A DNA stretch of 64,000 nucleotides from DATBSL01 sp963729875 (GCA_963729875.1 CAVSPR010000004.1:1-64000); one strand, 5' to 3'; positions 9,493 through 19,338 are shown, counted from the stretch's first letter. Numbers and translations: made by a program. Notes: generated by a model not told the origin, from the letters alone.

Positions 9493-11274
9493 GTGACAGG
9501 GCTGTTCGCCGCGTGCGCGGTGGTGTTCCTGGGACTGACCGTCTCGATGGCCCTGGGCTGGAGCGAGCTGCGGGGAAGGGCGGGCCTCGACCGCTTCGCC
9601 GCCGGCTACGGGGTGGTGGTCGCGAGCGCCACTCTCCTCGCCGGGCGCGCACGGATCCCCGACTTCCTCACCGCCATCCTGGCCAATGTCCTCCTGGTCG
9701 TGGCCGCGGCGCTCATCCTCGAGGGCACGCGCCTCTTCTGCGGGTCCCCCGGGGCGCACGCGATCGGGCGCCTCGCCGTGGCGGTCTCCGTGGTCGGCTT
9801 TCCGTGGCTCACCTTCGTCCAGCCGAGCTTCCTTCACCGCACGATCCTCGCGAACGGGCTGGTCGCGGTGCTGCTCGGGGTCGCAGCCTGGACGGCCGCC
9901 CGCCACCACTCGCGCGGGGAGCGGCTCCTCGACGTCATCACCTCGGCGGCGCTCGCGTGCTGTGCCGCCGCCTTCGGCGTGCGTGCGGCCCTCAAGGCGA
10001 CCGGCATCGGGGGAGTCGACCTCCCCGACGGTGACATCTCGGCCGGCGTCGCCGCGCTCGCGGGGACGCTCGCCGCGGTCATCTGGACGATGACGGTCCT
10101 CACGAGCGCCAACCGGCGGTTGACCCGCGTGGTCTCGCGCGAGAAGGACCGCCAGACGCTGCTCAACCGCGTCCTCGCGGTGTCGGCAGGCTCGCGCGAC
10201 GCCGACGAGATCACGGCCGGGGCCGCCGACGCCATCGCGCAGACAAACGGCTGGTCGTCCGTCACGGTGGCGCTCCCCGGCGACGAAGAGGACCAGGGCG
10301 TCATCGGGCGCGCGTTCGCGACGGGGCTGTCGCAGCGGGTCACGGATGTGCACCGAAGCGAACTGGCGGTGCCCCTCCGGCGCAACGGGCGGACCCTTGG
10401 AGTCCTGAACCTGGAGAGCTCCGATCGGGGATCCCTCGGAGCCGAAGAGGTGCTCCTCGCCGAGTCCCTGGCGGAGGCGATCAGCCTCGGGCTCGAGAAC
10501 GCCCGGCTCGAGCGGGCCCGGGACGAGGTGACGCACCTGATGGTCCACGACCTGCGCACCCCGATGGTCAGCATCACGGGTGCCCTCGACCTGCTCGGGG
10601 GAGCGGCCGGTCTCCCACCCAAGGACCAGGGCCTCCTGGAGATGGCGCGGCGGAACGCGGCGAGGCAGAACGCGCTCATCGACTCGATCCTGGACATCTG
10701 GCAGCTCGAGGAAGGGGTTCCCCCGGAGCGCCGGACGAGCGTCCCGGTGGAGACGCTCGTGGCCGATGCGCTGCGGCTGGCCGGGCCCCGGGCGGAGACT
10801 CGGAGGCTGGAGCTCGTGGGTGACGTGCCGGGTGATCTTCCCGCGGCGTGGGTGGACCCCGGACTGATCGAGCGGGTGCTGGCGAATCTGGTCGGCAACG
10901 CGATCAAGTTCAGCCCCGAAGGCAGCGCGGTCACGGTGAGCGCCCGGGCCGCCGGCGCGGAGGGGCTCCGCGTGTCCGTCTCCGATTCCGGGCCCGGGAT
11001 CGAAGCCGCGCTCTTGCCGCGGCTCTTCTCGAAGTTCGCGCCGGGAGCCCACCCGGCGCGCGGCAACGGGCTGGGCCTCGCCTTCTGCCGCCTCGCCGTG
11101 GAGGCGAGCGGAGGGCGCATCTGGCTCGAGGAGCAGCCGAGGCCGGGGGCCCTGTTCGTCTTCACGATCCCGACCGCCGGGACCGCCGTGGCGGCCTCCA
11201 CGGGCCCGGAGCCGGGCCGGACCAGCCCCGGTTTGACTGAGCCGGGCCGACATGGTCTGTTGACCCTCGCATGA
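9493..11274 (+). CDS. Membrane sensor histidine kinase with GAF domain
   Basis: The GTG at 9493, shortly after GGAG at 9481-9484, is chosen because it opens directly into the first membrane helix (VTGLFAACAVVFLGLTV); the frame is open further upstream but overlaps the previous gene. The 593-aa protein has about six or seven membrane segments (residues 1-215), a GAF-like domain (about 225-335), HisKA with the phospho-acceptor in VHDLRTPM (His about 352), and a HATPase domain with N-box NLVGNAIKF, G1 DSGPGIE and G2 GNGLGLAF. There is no adjacent response regulator. Its stop overlaps the start of the PPIase gene by ATGA, so it appears to head the HupE-like operon. Confidence 0.85.
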   Translation: MTGLFAACAVVFLGLTVSMALGWSELRGRAGLDRFAAGYGVVVASATLLAGRARIPDFLTAILANVLLVVAAALILEGTRLFCGSPGAHAIGRLAVAVSVVGFPWLTFVQPSFLHRTILANGLVAVLLGVAAWTAARHHSRGERLLDVITSAALACCAAAFGVRAALKATGIGGVDLPDGDISAGVAALAGTLAAVIWTMTVLTSANRRLTRVVSREKDRQTLLNRVLAVSAGSRDADEITAGAADAIAQTNGWSSVTVALPGDEEDQGVIGRAFATGLSQRVTDVHRSELAVPLRRNGRTLGVLNLESSDRGSLGAEEVLLAESLAEAISLGLENARLERARDEVTHLMVHDLRTPMVSITGALDLLGGAAGLPPKDQGLLEMARRNAARQNALIDSILDIWQLEEGVPPERRTSVPVETLVADALRLAGPRAETRRLELVGDVPGDLPAAWVDPGLIERVLANLVGNAIKFSPEGSAVTVSARAAGAEGLRVSVSDSGPGIEAALLPRLFSKFAPGAHPARGNGLGLAFCRLAVEASGGRIWLEEQPRPGALFVFTIPTAGTAVAASTGPEPGRTSPGLTEPGRHGLLTLA

Positions 11275-12164
11275 AGTCCCGCATGAAGGCACTCCTCCGC
11301 GAGCCTCTCGTCCACTTCCTCCTCCTGGGAGGCCTGCTCTTCCTCTTCTTCGAGTGGCGGGGATCGGGGGGGCCAACCTCGAGCCGGATCGTCATCACGC
11401 CCGGCCTCGTCGAGCACCTGGCCTCCGGGTTCGGTCGCACCTGGCAGCGTCCTCCGACCGACGCCGAGCTCAAGGGGCTGATCGACGACTACGTGAAGGA
11501 GGAGATCGCCACCCGCGAGGCCGTGGGGATGGGCCTCGACCGCGACGACACGATCATCCGGCGGCGCCTGCGCCAGAAGCTCGAGTTCCTGGCCGAGGAC
11601 GCGGCCTCCGCGGCCCCGGCCACGGACGCGGAGCTCAGGGCGTGGCTGGACGAGCACCCGCAGTCCTTCCGCGCCGAGCCTCGGCTGGCCTTCCGGCAGG
11701 TCTACGTGAGCCCCGAGCGCCGGGGGGCGTCGGCCGGGAGAGACGCCGAGAAGCTGCTCGCCCGGCTCCGCGCCAAGGGCAGGGACGACACGACCGACGG
11801 CCTGGGCGACCCGTCGATGCTCCCCGCGGAGCTGCCGCTCGGGCCCCTGCGCGACGTGAGCCGGTCCTTCGGGGAGGCCTTTGCCGAGGAGCTGATGAAG
11901 ATCGAGCCCGGGCAGTGGACGGGCCCGGTGGAGTCCCCCTACGGCCTGCACCTCGTGCTCGTCCAGGAGCGCGTCGCCGGCACCGCACCCGAGCTCGCCG
12001 ACATCCGGCCGATGGTCGAGCGCGAGGTCCTCGCCGAGCGGCGCAAGCGCGACCTCGACGCCCTCTACGAGCGGTTCCTCGAGAAGTACACGGTGACGAT
12101 CGAGATGCCGAAGGAGGAGAAGAAGCAGGCCGCGGCGGCCCCGGCGGCGGGCGGCTCGCGGTGA
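11271..12164 (+). CDS. Membrane-anchored parvulin-type peptidyl-prolyl isomerase
   Basis: A 297-aa protein with one N-terminal membrane segment (FLLLGGLLFLFFEW) and a periplasmic SurA/PpiC-like arrangement: a helical N-domain (residues 45-120) and a rotamase-like domain (about 125-250) containing FRQVYVSP and the WTGPVESPYGLHLVLV strand. The C-terminus is Lys/Ala-rich. It overlaps the kinase gene before it (ATGA, 11271-11274) and the HupE-like gene after it (GTGA, 12161-12164), so the genes are translationally coupled. This PPIase type is commonly found beside HupE/UreJ_2 proteins and may help fold them or their periplasmic domains; that role is inference. Confidence 0.85.
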   Translation: MKSRMKALLREPLVHFLLLGGLLFLFFEWRGSGGPTSSRIVITPGLVEHLASGFGRTWQRPPTDAELKGLIDDYVKEEIATREAVGMGLDRDDTIIRRRLRQKLEFLAEDAASAAPATDAELRAWLDEHPQSFRAEPRLAFRQVYVSPERRGASAGRDAEKLLARLRAKGRDDTTDGLGDPSMLPAELPLGPLRDVSRSFGEAFAEELMKIEPGQWTGPVESPYGLHLVLVQERVAGTAPELADIRPMVEREVLAERRKRDLDALYERFLEKYTVTIEMPKEEKKQAAAAPAAGGSR

Positions 12165-13162
12165 GGCGGCGGGCCCTCGTCGCGATCGTGGCCCTCGTGC
12201 TGGGGGCGTCCGCCGCGCGCGCCCACGAGGCGCGCCCCGGCTTCCTCGAGCTGCGGGAGACGGGGCCGGAGACCTACTCCTTCCTCTGGAAGAAGCCGAC
12301 CGGTGGGGAGGTCGAGATCCAGATCGCCCCGAAGGTCCCCGAGGGCTGCGGGCTCACGACGCCCGACCGCCAGGTGATGACCCCGGGAGCGATGATCGTG
12401 CGCGGGACGCTGACCTGCGCGGGGGGGCTGGCGGGGAAGACCATCTCGATCGTGGGCCTCGAGGCCACGATCACCGACGTGCTCGTGCGCCTGCACCACG
12501 CCGACGGGCGGCTCGAGAGCCACCTGCTGCGCCCCCAGACCCCTTCGGTGACGCTCGGCGGCATCACCACCGCCGGCGAGCGGGCCCTCGGCTACGTGCA
12601 GCTCGGCGTGCAGCACATCCTGCTGGGCGTCGACCACCTGCTCTTCGTCCTGGGCCTGATGCTGATCGTCTCCGACCGGTGGACCCTGGTGAAGACGATC
12701 ACGTCCTTCACCGTGGCCCACAGCATCACGCTGGCGATCGCGACGCTCGGCTACGCGAGCGCGCCCCTGCCGCCCCTCAACGCCGCGATCGCGCTCTCGA
12801 TCCTGTTCCTCGGCCCCGAGATCGTGCGGACCTGGCGGGGCGAGACGAGCTTCACGATCCGGCACCCCTGGGTGGTGGCCTTCGCCTTCGGCCTCCTCCA
12901 CGGCTTCGGCTTCGCGAGCGGGCTCGCCGCGATGGGGCTGCCGAAGGCCGAGATCCCGCTCGCGCTGCTGCTGTTCAACGTGGGGGTGGAGATCGGGCAG
13001 GTCGCGTTCGTCCTGCTCGTCATCCTGCTCGAGCGCTCGTTCCGGGTCCTGGAGGTGCGCTGGCCGCGGCTCGTCGAGCACCTGCCGGGCTACGCGGTGG
13101 GGTCGCTCGGGGCCTACTGGACGATCCAGCGCACGCTCATGCTGCTCGGAGGGGCGCGATGA
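12161..13162 (+). CDS. HupE/UreJ_2-like membrane protein with N-terminal periplasmic domain
   Basis: GTG at 12161 overlaps the preceding stop. The 333-aa protein begins with a signal peptide (ALVAIVALVLGASAARAH), has a periplasmic beta-type domain of about 110 residues with two Cys, and then about six membrane helices with conserved histidines: HILLGVDHLLF, FTVAHSITL and FGLLHGFGFASGL. HupE/UreJ proteins are linked to nickel or other divalent-metal uptake; this long form is usually annotated HupE/UreJ family protein of unknown cargo. No urease or hydrogenase structural gene is in the window. Confidence 0.85.
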   Translation: MRRRALVAIVALVLGASAARAHEARPGFLELRETGPETYSFLWKKPTGGEVEIQIAPKVPEGCGLTTPDRQVMTPGAMIVRGTLTCAGGLAGKTISIVGLEATITDVLVRLHHADGRLESHLLRPQTPSVTLGGITTAGERALGYVQLGVQHILLGVDHLLFVLGLMLIVSDRWTLVKTITSFTVAHSITLAIATLGYASAPLPPLNAAIALSILFLGPEIVRTWRGETSFTIRHPWVVAFAFGLLHGFGFASGLAAMGLPKAEIPLALLLFNVGVEIGQVAFVLLVILLERSFRVLEVRWPRLVEHLPGYAVGSLGAYWTIQRTLMLLGGAR

Positions 13163-13767
13163 TCCCTCGCCACCCGACTCGATCGACGCTTCTCACGGTG
13201 ACGACCCTCCTCGCCGCGCTCTGGCCCTCGCTCGCCTGGGCGCACACGGAGCAGGGGCGAGCCGAGGGCTTCCTCGCAGGCCTGCACCACCCGGTCTCGG
13301 GGCTCGACCACGTGCTGGCGATGGTCTCGGTCGGCCTGTGGGGGGCGCAGCTCGGCGCGCCGGCCGTCTGGCTGCTGCCGGTGACGTTCCCGATGGTCAT
13401 GGCGCTCGGCGGGATGCTGGGGCTCATGGGCGTCCCCCTGCCCGGCGTCGAGGTGGGCATCGCGCTCTCCGGCATCCTCCTCGGCCTCGCCGTCCTCACC
13501 GAGTGGCGGCCGCCGCTGCGGGCGGCGGCGGTCATCGTCGCCTTCTTCGCGATCTTCCACGGCCACGCGCACGGCACCGAGCTGCCGGCGGGGGCGAGCG
13601 GCCTGCTCTACAGCATCGGCTTCGTGGTGGCGACGGGGACGCTGCACGCCATCGGGATCGGCATCGGCGTCATCCACCGCTGGGGCTGGGGCCGGGTGGC
13701 CCTGCGGGTGGCGGGCGGTCTCGTGGCCTCGGCGGGCGCCTTCTTTCTCTGGCGGGCGTTCGCGTGA
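13159..13767 (+). CDS. hupE: HupE/UreJ family metal-transport-like membrane protein
   Basis: A 202-aa protein with signal peptide (SLAWAHTEQG) and the canonical HupE signature HHPVSGLDHVLAM, plus the second histidine cluster FHGHAHGTELP. About six membrane helices. This is the most typical HupE of the three. ATG at 13159 overlaps the previous stop (ATGA); its own stop overlaps the next start (GTGA). HupE homologues facilitate Ni(II) entry, but here the metal is not known. Confidence 0.85.
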   Translation: MIPRHPTRSTLLTVTTLLAALWPSLAWAHTEQGRAEGFLAGLHHPVSGLDHVLAMVSVGLWGAQLGAPAVWLLPVTFPMVMALGGMLGLMGVPLPGVEVGIALSGILLGLAVLTEWRPPLRAAAVIVAFFAIFHGHAHGTELPAGASGLLYSIGFVVATGTLHAIGIGIGVIHRWGWGRVALRVAGGLVASAGAFFLWRAFA

Positions 13768-14369
13768 CGGGGCGGGTCCTGCGTCGGGCAACGGGGGCGG
13801 CGGCCGCTCTCTGGCTGCTGCCGGCGACCTCCCACGCTCACCTCGTCAACACCGGCCTCGGGCCGTTCTACGACGGCGTCTCGCACTTCGCCCTCACGCC
13901 GGAGGACCTGCTGCCGGCGCTGGCGCTGGCCCTCCTCGCCGGCCAGCGGGGCTCGCGAGTGGGTCGGCTCGCCCTTTTCGCCCTGCCGATGGCCTGGCTC
14001 CTCGGCGGACTCGTCGGGCTGGCCTTCCCGACGATCGAGTCGGCCACCGCCCTCACCACCGTTTCCTTTCTCGCTCTGGGAGGCCTTGTCGCCGCCGAGG
14101 CGCAGCTGAAGCCGGAGTGGGTCACCGGCCTCGCGGTGGTCGTCGGCCTGCTCCACGGCTACCTGAACGGCGCGGCCATGGCGCAGGCGAAGCTCGGGGC
14201 CCTGGGCGTCGCCGGCATCGTCTCGACGCTCTTCGTGACGGTGGCCCTGGCCGCGGCGATGGTCGTGGCGATCCGCGTGCCGTGGGGCCGCATCGCCGTC
14301 CGCGTGGCCGGCAGCTGGATCGTCGCGATCGGCCTGCTGCTCCTCGGCTGGTCGCTGCGGGCCGCCTGA
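13764..14369 (+). CDS. Third HupE/UreJ-like membrane protein
   Basis: A 201-aa protein starting at GTG 13764 inside a GTGA overlap. After the signal peptide (WLLPATSHAH) comes HLVNTGLGPFYDGVSHF, a variant of the HupE entry motif in which the Gly-Leu-Asp-His core is replaced by GVSHF. A second site GLLHGYLNG keeps one His. About five membrane helices. It is the last gene of the kinase-PPIase-HupE run and ends 4 bp before the convergent isomerase gene. Divergence of the histidine motifs suggests a subunit or a changed cargo. Confidence 0.75.
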   Translation: MTGRVLRRATGAAAALWLLPATSHAHLVNTGLGPFYDGVSHFALTPEDLLPALALALLAGQRGSRVGRLALFALPMAWLLGGLVGLAFPTIESATALTTVSFLALGGLVAAEAQLKPEWVTGLAVVVGLLHGYLNGAAMAQAKLGALGVAGIVSTLFVTVALAAAMVVAIRVPWGRIAVRVAGSWIVAIGLLLLGWSLRAA

Positions 14370-14373
14370 CCGC

Positions 14374-15279
<906 letters not shown>

Positions 15280-15357
15280 CGGAGGACCTCCGCCGGCATC
15301 GTGCCCGGCCCGCCTCGCGGGGTCAACAGGGAGCCGCAGCCTCTGCGACGTCCGCGA

Positions 15358-15363
15358 TATGAT
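15358..15363 (+). promoter_or_regulatory. Candidate -10 box for the esterase gene
   Basis: TATGAT lies 35 bp before the ATG at 15399 in the 119-bp divergent gap. No convincing -35 box is seen 15-19 bp upstream. Confidence 0.4.
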
Positions 15364-15398
15364 CCCGCCGCTCCCCGGGGGAGCAGGAGGGTCGGCGC

Positions 15399-16712
15399 AT
15401 GAGGCGGCTCGTCGGGACGTTCGTCGCGGTCGCGCTTGCCACCGGGGCCTGGGCGTTCGGCCAGGAGCGGACGGGGGCGGTGCGCGTGTCGGTCGTGCCC
15501 GAGCGGGCGGACTGGTCCTACGCGATCGGCGCGCCCGCACGGTTCCGCGTCGACGCTGTGCGCGACGGGCACGCGCTCGCGGGGACGCCGGTCAAGGTCG
15601 CGTGCGGCCCGGAGCAGATGCCGCCGGTCCTGGAGAAGGCCCTGACCCTGGGCGCGGAAGGCCTCGTCGTGGACGGCGGGACGATGAAGGAGCCGGGCTT
15701 CCTGCGCTGCGTCGCCACCACGACCGTGGACGGCCGCGACTACCGATCTGTCGGCACCGCGGCCTACGCGCCGGAGAAGATCCAGCCGGCCGTCGAGGAC
15801 CCCGCCGACTTCGACGCGTTCTGGGCGCAGGCGAAGGACGATCTCGCCAAGCTGCCGATCGACGCCCGACTCACGCCGAAGCCGGAGCTCTCGACCGGCA
15901 AGGTCGACGTCTGGCACGTGAGCCTCCAGAACGTGAGCCGCGAGACGAGAGGCGCGAGCCGCGTCTACGGGATCCTCGCCGTACCGAAGGCCGAGGGCCG
16001 CTTCCCCGCGCTCATGAACCCGCCGGGCGCCGGCGTGCGGCCGTACCGGGGCCTCGTGGACGTGGCCGAACGGGGATACATCGCGCTGCAGATCGGGATC
16101 CACGCGATCCCCGTGGACCTGCCCCAGGAGGTCTACGACGCCCTCCTCGGCGGGATGTTCGGCTCGGGGGGAAGCTACCCGGCCTTCAACCTCGACAACC
16201 GCGACCGCTACTACTACCGCCGCGTGTACCTCGGCTGCCTGCGCGCGAACGACTTCCTCGTTAGCCACCCCAAGTGGGACGGGAAGAACCTGATCGTGAC
16301 CGGCGGCAGCCAGGGCGGGGCGCTCACGATCACGACCGCCGGCCTCGACCCGCGGGTGACGGCGCTCGCCCCGTATTACCCGGCCCTCTCGGACATGGCC
16401 GGTTACCTGAAGGGCCGCGCCGGCGGCTGGCCCCACCTCTTCCGGGACGAGAAGGACGGCCACCGCACCGAGACCAAGATCCGCACCGCGTCCTACTACG
16501 ACGTCGTGAACTTCGCCCGGCGGGTCAGGGCGAAGGGCCTGTACACCTGGGGCTGGAACGACGAGACCTGCCCGCCCACCTCGATGCACGCCGCCTACAA
16601 CGTGGTCACCGCGCCCAAGGAGTTCCTCCTCGCCGCCGAGACCGGCCACAACACGGTGCCGGAGGAGACGGAGCGGGTGAACCGCTGGATCGACGGCCAG
16701 GTCGTGCGCTGA
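15399..16712 (+). CDS. Exported acetyl-xylan esterase / cephalosporin-C-deacetylase-like (CE7)
   Basis: 437 aa with signal peptide (LVGTFVAVALATGAWAFGQ). An N-terminal beta domain (residues 25-125) precedes the alpha/beta hydrolase fold of the AXE1 family. Nucleophile Ser lies in VTGGSQGGAL (about residue 303); the likely catalytic His is in ETGHNTVPEE near the C-terminus. AXE1 enzymes remove acetyl groups from xylan-type sugars. Together with the GH47 remnant, GH5 and galactose genes it points to polysaccharide use. The gene is intact. Confidence 0.85.
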   Translation: MRRLVGTFVAVALATGAWAFGQERTGAVRVSVVPERADWSYAIGAPARFRVDAVRDGHALAGTPVKVACGPEQMPPVLEKALTLGAEGLVVDGGTMKEPGFLRCVATTTVDGRDYRSVGTAAYAPEKIQPAVEDPADFDAFWAQAKDDLAKLPIDARLTPKPELSTGKVDVWHVSLQNVSRETRGASRVYGILAVPKAEGRFPALMNPPGAGVRPYRGLVDVAERGYIALQIGIHAIPVDLPQEVYDALLGGMFGSGGSYPAFNLDNRDRYYYRRVYLGCLRANDFLVSHPKWDGKNLIVTGGSQGGALTITTAGLDPRVTALAPYYPALSDMAGYLKGRAGGWPHLFRDEKDGHRTETKIRTASYYDVVNFARRVRAKGLYTWGWNDETCPPTSMHAAYNVVTAPKEFLLAAETGHNTVPEETERVNRWIDGQVVR

Positions 16713-16716
16713 CGGC

Positions 16717-16893
16717 CTATCGCTTCGCCGGGACCGGCCTCAGCGGGTGGGCCTCCGTCGTGAGGACGTGGGCGTCGAGGTCGAAGGCGGAGTCGGGGGC
16801 GAATAGGAGATAGAGGTACTTCAGGGTCTCGGCGAAGAGGAAGCTCTCCATCGAGTCCGCCGAGCGCCATGCCAATGCCCTCCTCGGTCCGGA
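16717..16893 (-). pseudogene. C-terminal remnant of a GH47 alpha-mannosidase
   Basis: Read from about 16851 down to the stop at 16717-16719, the reverse strand encodes MESFLFAETLKYLYLLF, then SPDSAFDLDAHVLTTEAHPL-like residues, which match the very conserved end of GH47 mannosidases (ETLKYLYLLF and the final TEAHP). About 44 residues are left, against some 450 in a full enzyme. Continuing upstream, EEGI (about 16880) is joined only by skipping one base. Beyond that is the promoter region of the Fur-family gene, so the catalytic body is absent. Likely a deletion remnant. Confidence 0.6.
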
Positions 16894-16918
16894 TGCTATA
16901 TCGTCGGGGGTGTCGGAG

Positions 16919-16958
16919 TAGTTGACACTAAGTTCTATTTGGTACAGACTACCAACTA
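16919..16958 (+). promoter_or_regulatory. Promoter and possible operator of the Fur/PerR gene
   Basis: TTGACA (-35-like) at 16922-16927 is followed 15 bp later by TACAGA at 16943-16948, close to the ATG at 16959, so the transcript would be leaderless or nearly so. The AT-rich stretch is bounded by the inverted repeat TAGTTG (16919-16924) and CAACTA (16953-16958), a possible autoregulatory site. Confidence 0.45.
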
Positions 16959-17408
16959 ATGCGCACCCCCCCGACAGCGGACCCCCGTCTCACGGAGTTC
17001 GAGGCCGAGTGCCGGCGCCGCGGCCTGGCGGTGACCGTCCAGCGCCGGGCCGTGTTCGCGGAGCTGGCCGGCCGCCGGGACCACCCGACCGCCGACCAGA
17101 TCTACGACTCGGTCCGGGGGCAGGTCCCCGGGCTGTCCCGGACGACCGTCTACCGCGTGCTCGACACCCTCGTGGGTGCCGGGCTCGCCCGGACGGTCCA
17201 CCACGCCGGGGGCGTCGTCCGCTTCGACTCGATGACGGGCCGGCACCACCACCTCGTCTGCGAGGGCTGCTCGCGCCTCGTGGACCTCGAGGACTCGGTC
17301 GTGCCGCCGCTGCGCATCCCGGAGACGGCGGGGACGGGGTTCCGCATCAAGGACTACTCGGTGAGCTTCACCGGGCTCTGCCCGGCCTGCGCGAAGAAGA
17401 AGAGCTGA
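16959..17408 (+). CDS. perR: Fur-family regulator, PerR-like
   Basis: 149 aa: N-terminal winged helix (residues about 10-85, including SRTTVYRVLDTLVGAGLA) and dimerisation domain with GRHHHLVCEGC. Two CxxC pairs (CEGC, CPAC) would form the structural Zn site typical of PerR/Fur. PerR proteins sense peroxide by iron-catalysed His oxidation; the HHH run is compatible. It lies 34 bp before rubrerythrin on the same strand, which supports a peroxide-stress role. Distinction from Fur or Zur is from context. Confidence 0.8.
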   Translation: MRTPPTADPRLTEFEAECRRRGLAVTVQRRAVFAELAGRRDHPTADQIYDSVRGQVPGLSRTTVYRVLDTLVGAGLARTVHHAGGVVRFDSMTGRHHHLVCEGCSRLVDLEDSVVPPLRIPETAGTGFRIKDYSVSFTGLCPACAKKKS

Positions 17409-17442
17409 AACGAGAAGAAGGACCAGGAGGAGAAGAGAGAAA

Positions 17443-17865
17443 ATGGCCAAGGACCTGAAGGGAACGAAGACGCACGGCAACCTCAAGGACGCGTTCGCCG
17501 GGGAGTCGCAGGCGAACCGCCGCTACCTGTACTTCGCAAAGGTCGCCGACATCGAGGGCTACCCCGAGATCGCGGGCAACTTCCGCGAGACGGCCGACGG
17601 CGAGACGGGCCACGCGCACGGGCACCTCGACTACATCAAGCAGGTGGGCGACCCCGCCACGGGGCTCCCCATCGGCGACACCGCGCTGAACCTCAAGGCG
17701 GCGGTGGCGGGCGAGACCCACGAGTACACCGACATGTACCCCGGCATGGCGAAGACGGCCCGCGAGGAGGGCTTCGCCGAGATCGCCGACTGGTTCGAGA
17801 CCCTCGCCAAGGCCGAGAAGTCGCACGCCGGCCGCTTCCAGAAGCTGCTCGACACCGTCAGCTAG
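17443..17865 (+). CDS. rbr: Rubrerythrin (diiron domain only)
   Basis: 140 aa, ATG at 17443 after AGGAGG. The diiron four-helix bundle is complete: GESQANRRY, the ExxH site ETGHAHGH, GETHEY and the second ExxH site AEKSHAGRF. The C-terminal rubredoxin FeS4 domain of classical rubrerythrin is absent, so this is the short form that must get electrons from a separate protein. It reduces hydrogen peroxide. Downstream Fe-S oxidoreductase and DUF3501 are common partners. Confidence 0.9.
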   Translation: MAKDLKGTKTHGNLKDAFAGESQANRRYLYFAKVADIEGYPEIAGNFRETADGETGHAHGHLDYIKQVGDPATGLPIGDTALNLKAAVAGETHEYTDMYPGMAKTAREEGFAEIADWFETLAKAEKSHAGRFQKLLDTVS

Positions 17866-17945
17866 GCGTCTTCCCGTTCGCGCCGCGGGCGGCCCCGAAG
17901 GCCGCGCGACCGCCCGCGGCGTGCCCCTCGCTCTCCCGAAGACGC
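17866..17945 (+). terminator. Large nested hairpin after rubrerythrin
   Basis: A perfect 12-bp stem (CGCCGCGGGCGG at 17881-17892 with CCGCCCGCGGCG at 17910-17921) is enclosed by an 8-bp stem (GCGTCTTC at 17866-17873 with GAAGACGC at 17938-17945). It starts right after the rubrerythrin stop and ends 17 bp before the next ATG. No U-tract. Likely a partial terminator or RNA-processing/stability element. Confidence 0.5.
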
Positions 17946-17962
17946 GGCCCCCGGCGACAACC

Positions 17963-19338
17963 ATGGCTACCCCCCACAACATCTCGTACAAGCCGACCGA
18001 CGGTCTCTCCTACGACCCCGACGAGCCGAAGTACTGGGAGAAGGGCGCGCTCGACAAGGAGGTCACGCGGGCCTTCGAGCTGTGCCACGGCTGCCGCATG
18101 TGCTTCAAGTACTGCGACAGCTTCCCGATCCTCTTCGACCTCATCGACAAGAAGCACGACGGGGACGTCGCGAAGATCACGGCGGCCGAGACCGACCGGG
18201 TGATGGACGCCTGCTTCCAGTGCAAGCTCTGCGAGGTGCAGTGCCCCTACACCCCCCGCGAGAAGCACGAGTTCCACTTCGACTTCCCGAAGCTCATCCA
18301 CCGCTACAAGGCGCAGCGGGCGAAGGAGCGGGGGATCCCCCTCCGGGACCGGATCCTCGCGAACCCCGACGCCGCCGGGGCCATGGCCCGGATGAGCTTC
18401 GGCATGGCCAACGTGATGAACCGGGTGAGCCTGCACCGCGTGTTCATGCAGGCGGCGCTCGGCATCCACAAGGACAAGCTGCTGCCCGACTTCGCCCCCA
18501 CCACGTTCGAGAAGTGGGCGGACCGCAACGGGCAAGATCCAGCCGCGGCCGGAGGGGGTCGAGGCCGTCCTCTTCCCGACCTGCTACGTGCAGAACAACG
18601 AGCCCCAGATCGGGCGCGACACCCTCGAGGTGATGGACCGCAACCAGGTCAAGATCGCCTGCGTGAAGGGCCTGCAGTGCTGCGGCATGCCTTCCTGGGA
18701 GACGGGCGACCTCGAGTCGGTGCGCCGGCAGGCGGCGAACAACCTGAAGGTCCTGAAGCCCTTCGTGGACGCGGGGGCGAAGGTGGTGGCCCTCAACCCC
18801 ACCTGCGCGATGATGATGCGCCGCGAGTACCCCGAGCTGCTGCCGGAGGCGCTGCGGCCGGAGGCGCGCAAGCTCGCCGAGCTCGTCCGCGACCCCTCCG
18901 AGCTCCTCTGGGAGATCCGCGACCAGCCCCGCTTCAACACCGACTTCAAGTCGACGCCGGGCGGGCCGGTGGCCTACCACGCGCCCTGCCACCTGCGGGC
19001 GCAGGGGATCGGCTTCAAGGGGCGGGACCTCCTCCGGAAGATCCCGGGGGTGCAGCCGACAGATCACGATGGAGTGCTGCGGCCACGACGGGACGCACGC
19101 GATGAAGGTCGAGGGCTTCGAGAGCAGCATCAAGGTCGGGCAGAAGGCCTTCGACGGCATGAAGGGGGCGGGGGCCGAGGTCTGGGCCACCGACTGCCCG
19201 CTGGCCGCTCTCCAGTTCCAGCAGCACGCCGGGCGAAAGCCCCTGCACCCGATGTCGATCCTCGCCCGCGCCTACCGCGTGGACGGCTTCGCGACACCGG
19301 TCGAGACGAAGGCGGAGAAGAAGGAAGGAGAGAGATGA
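17963..19338 (+). CDS. Heterodisulfide-reductase-like Fe-S oxidoreductase, two +1 frameshifts
   Basis: Corrected length 457 aa. Two ferredoxin-type motifs (CHGCRMCFKYCDSFP and CFQCKLCEVQCPY, residues about 37-100) precede two CCG domains of the GlpC/HdrD type: CVKGLQCCGMPS and MECCGHDGTH, with HAPCHLRAQG between. Extra bases near 18533 (cg-g-gcaag) and 19064 (ccg-a-cagatc) split the reading frame; both lie in otherwise conserved sequence. It probably passes electrons to rubrerythrin or a thiol partner. Its stop overlaps the DUF3501 ATG (19335-19338). Confidence 0.85.

Noticed and set aside
8887..11376. Very long reverse-strand open frame (over 800 codons) opposite the histidine kinase
   Set aside because: Arg/Gly/Pro-rich composition and no domains; it is the antisense shadow of a GC-rich gene with clear kinase motifs.
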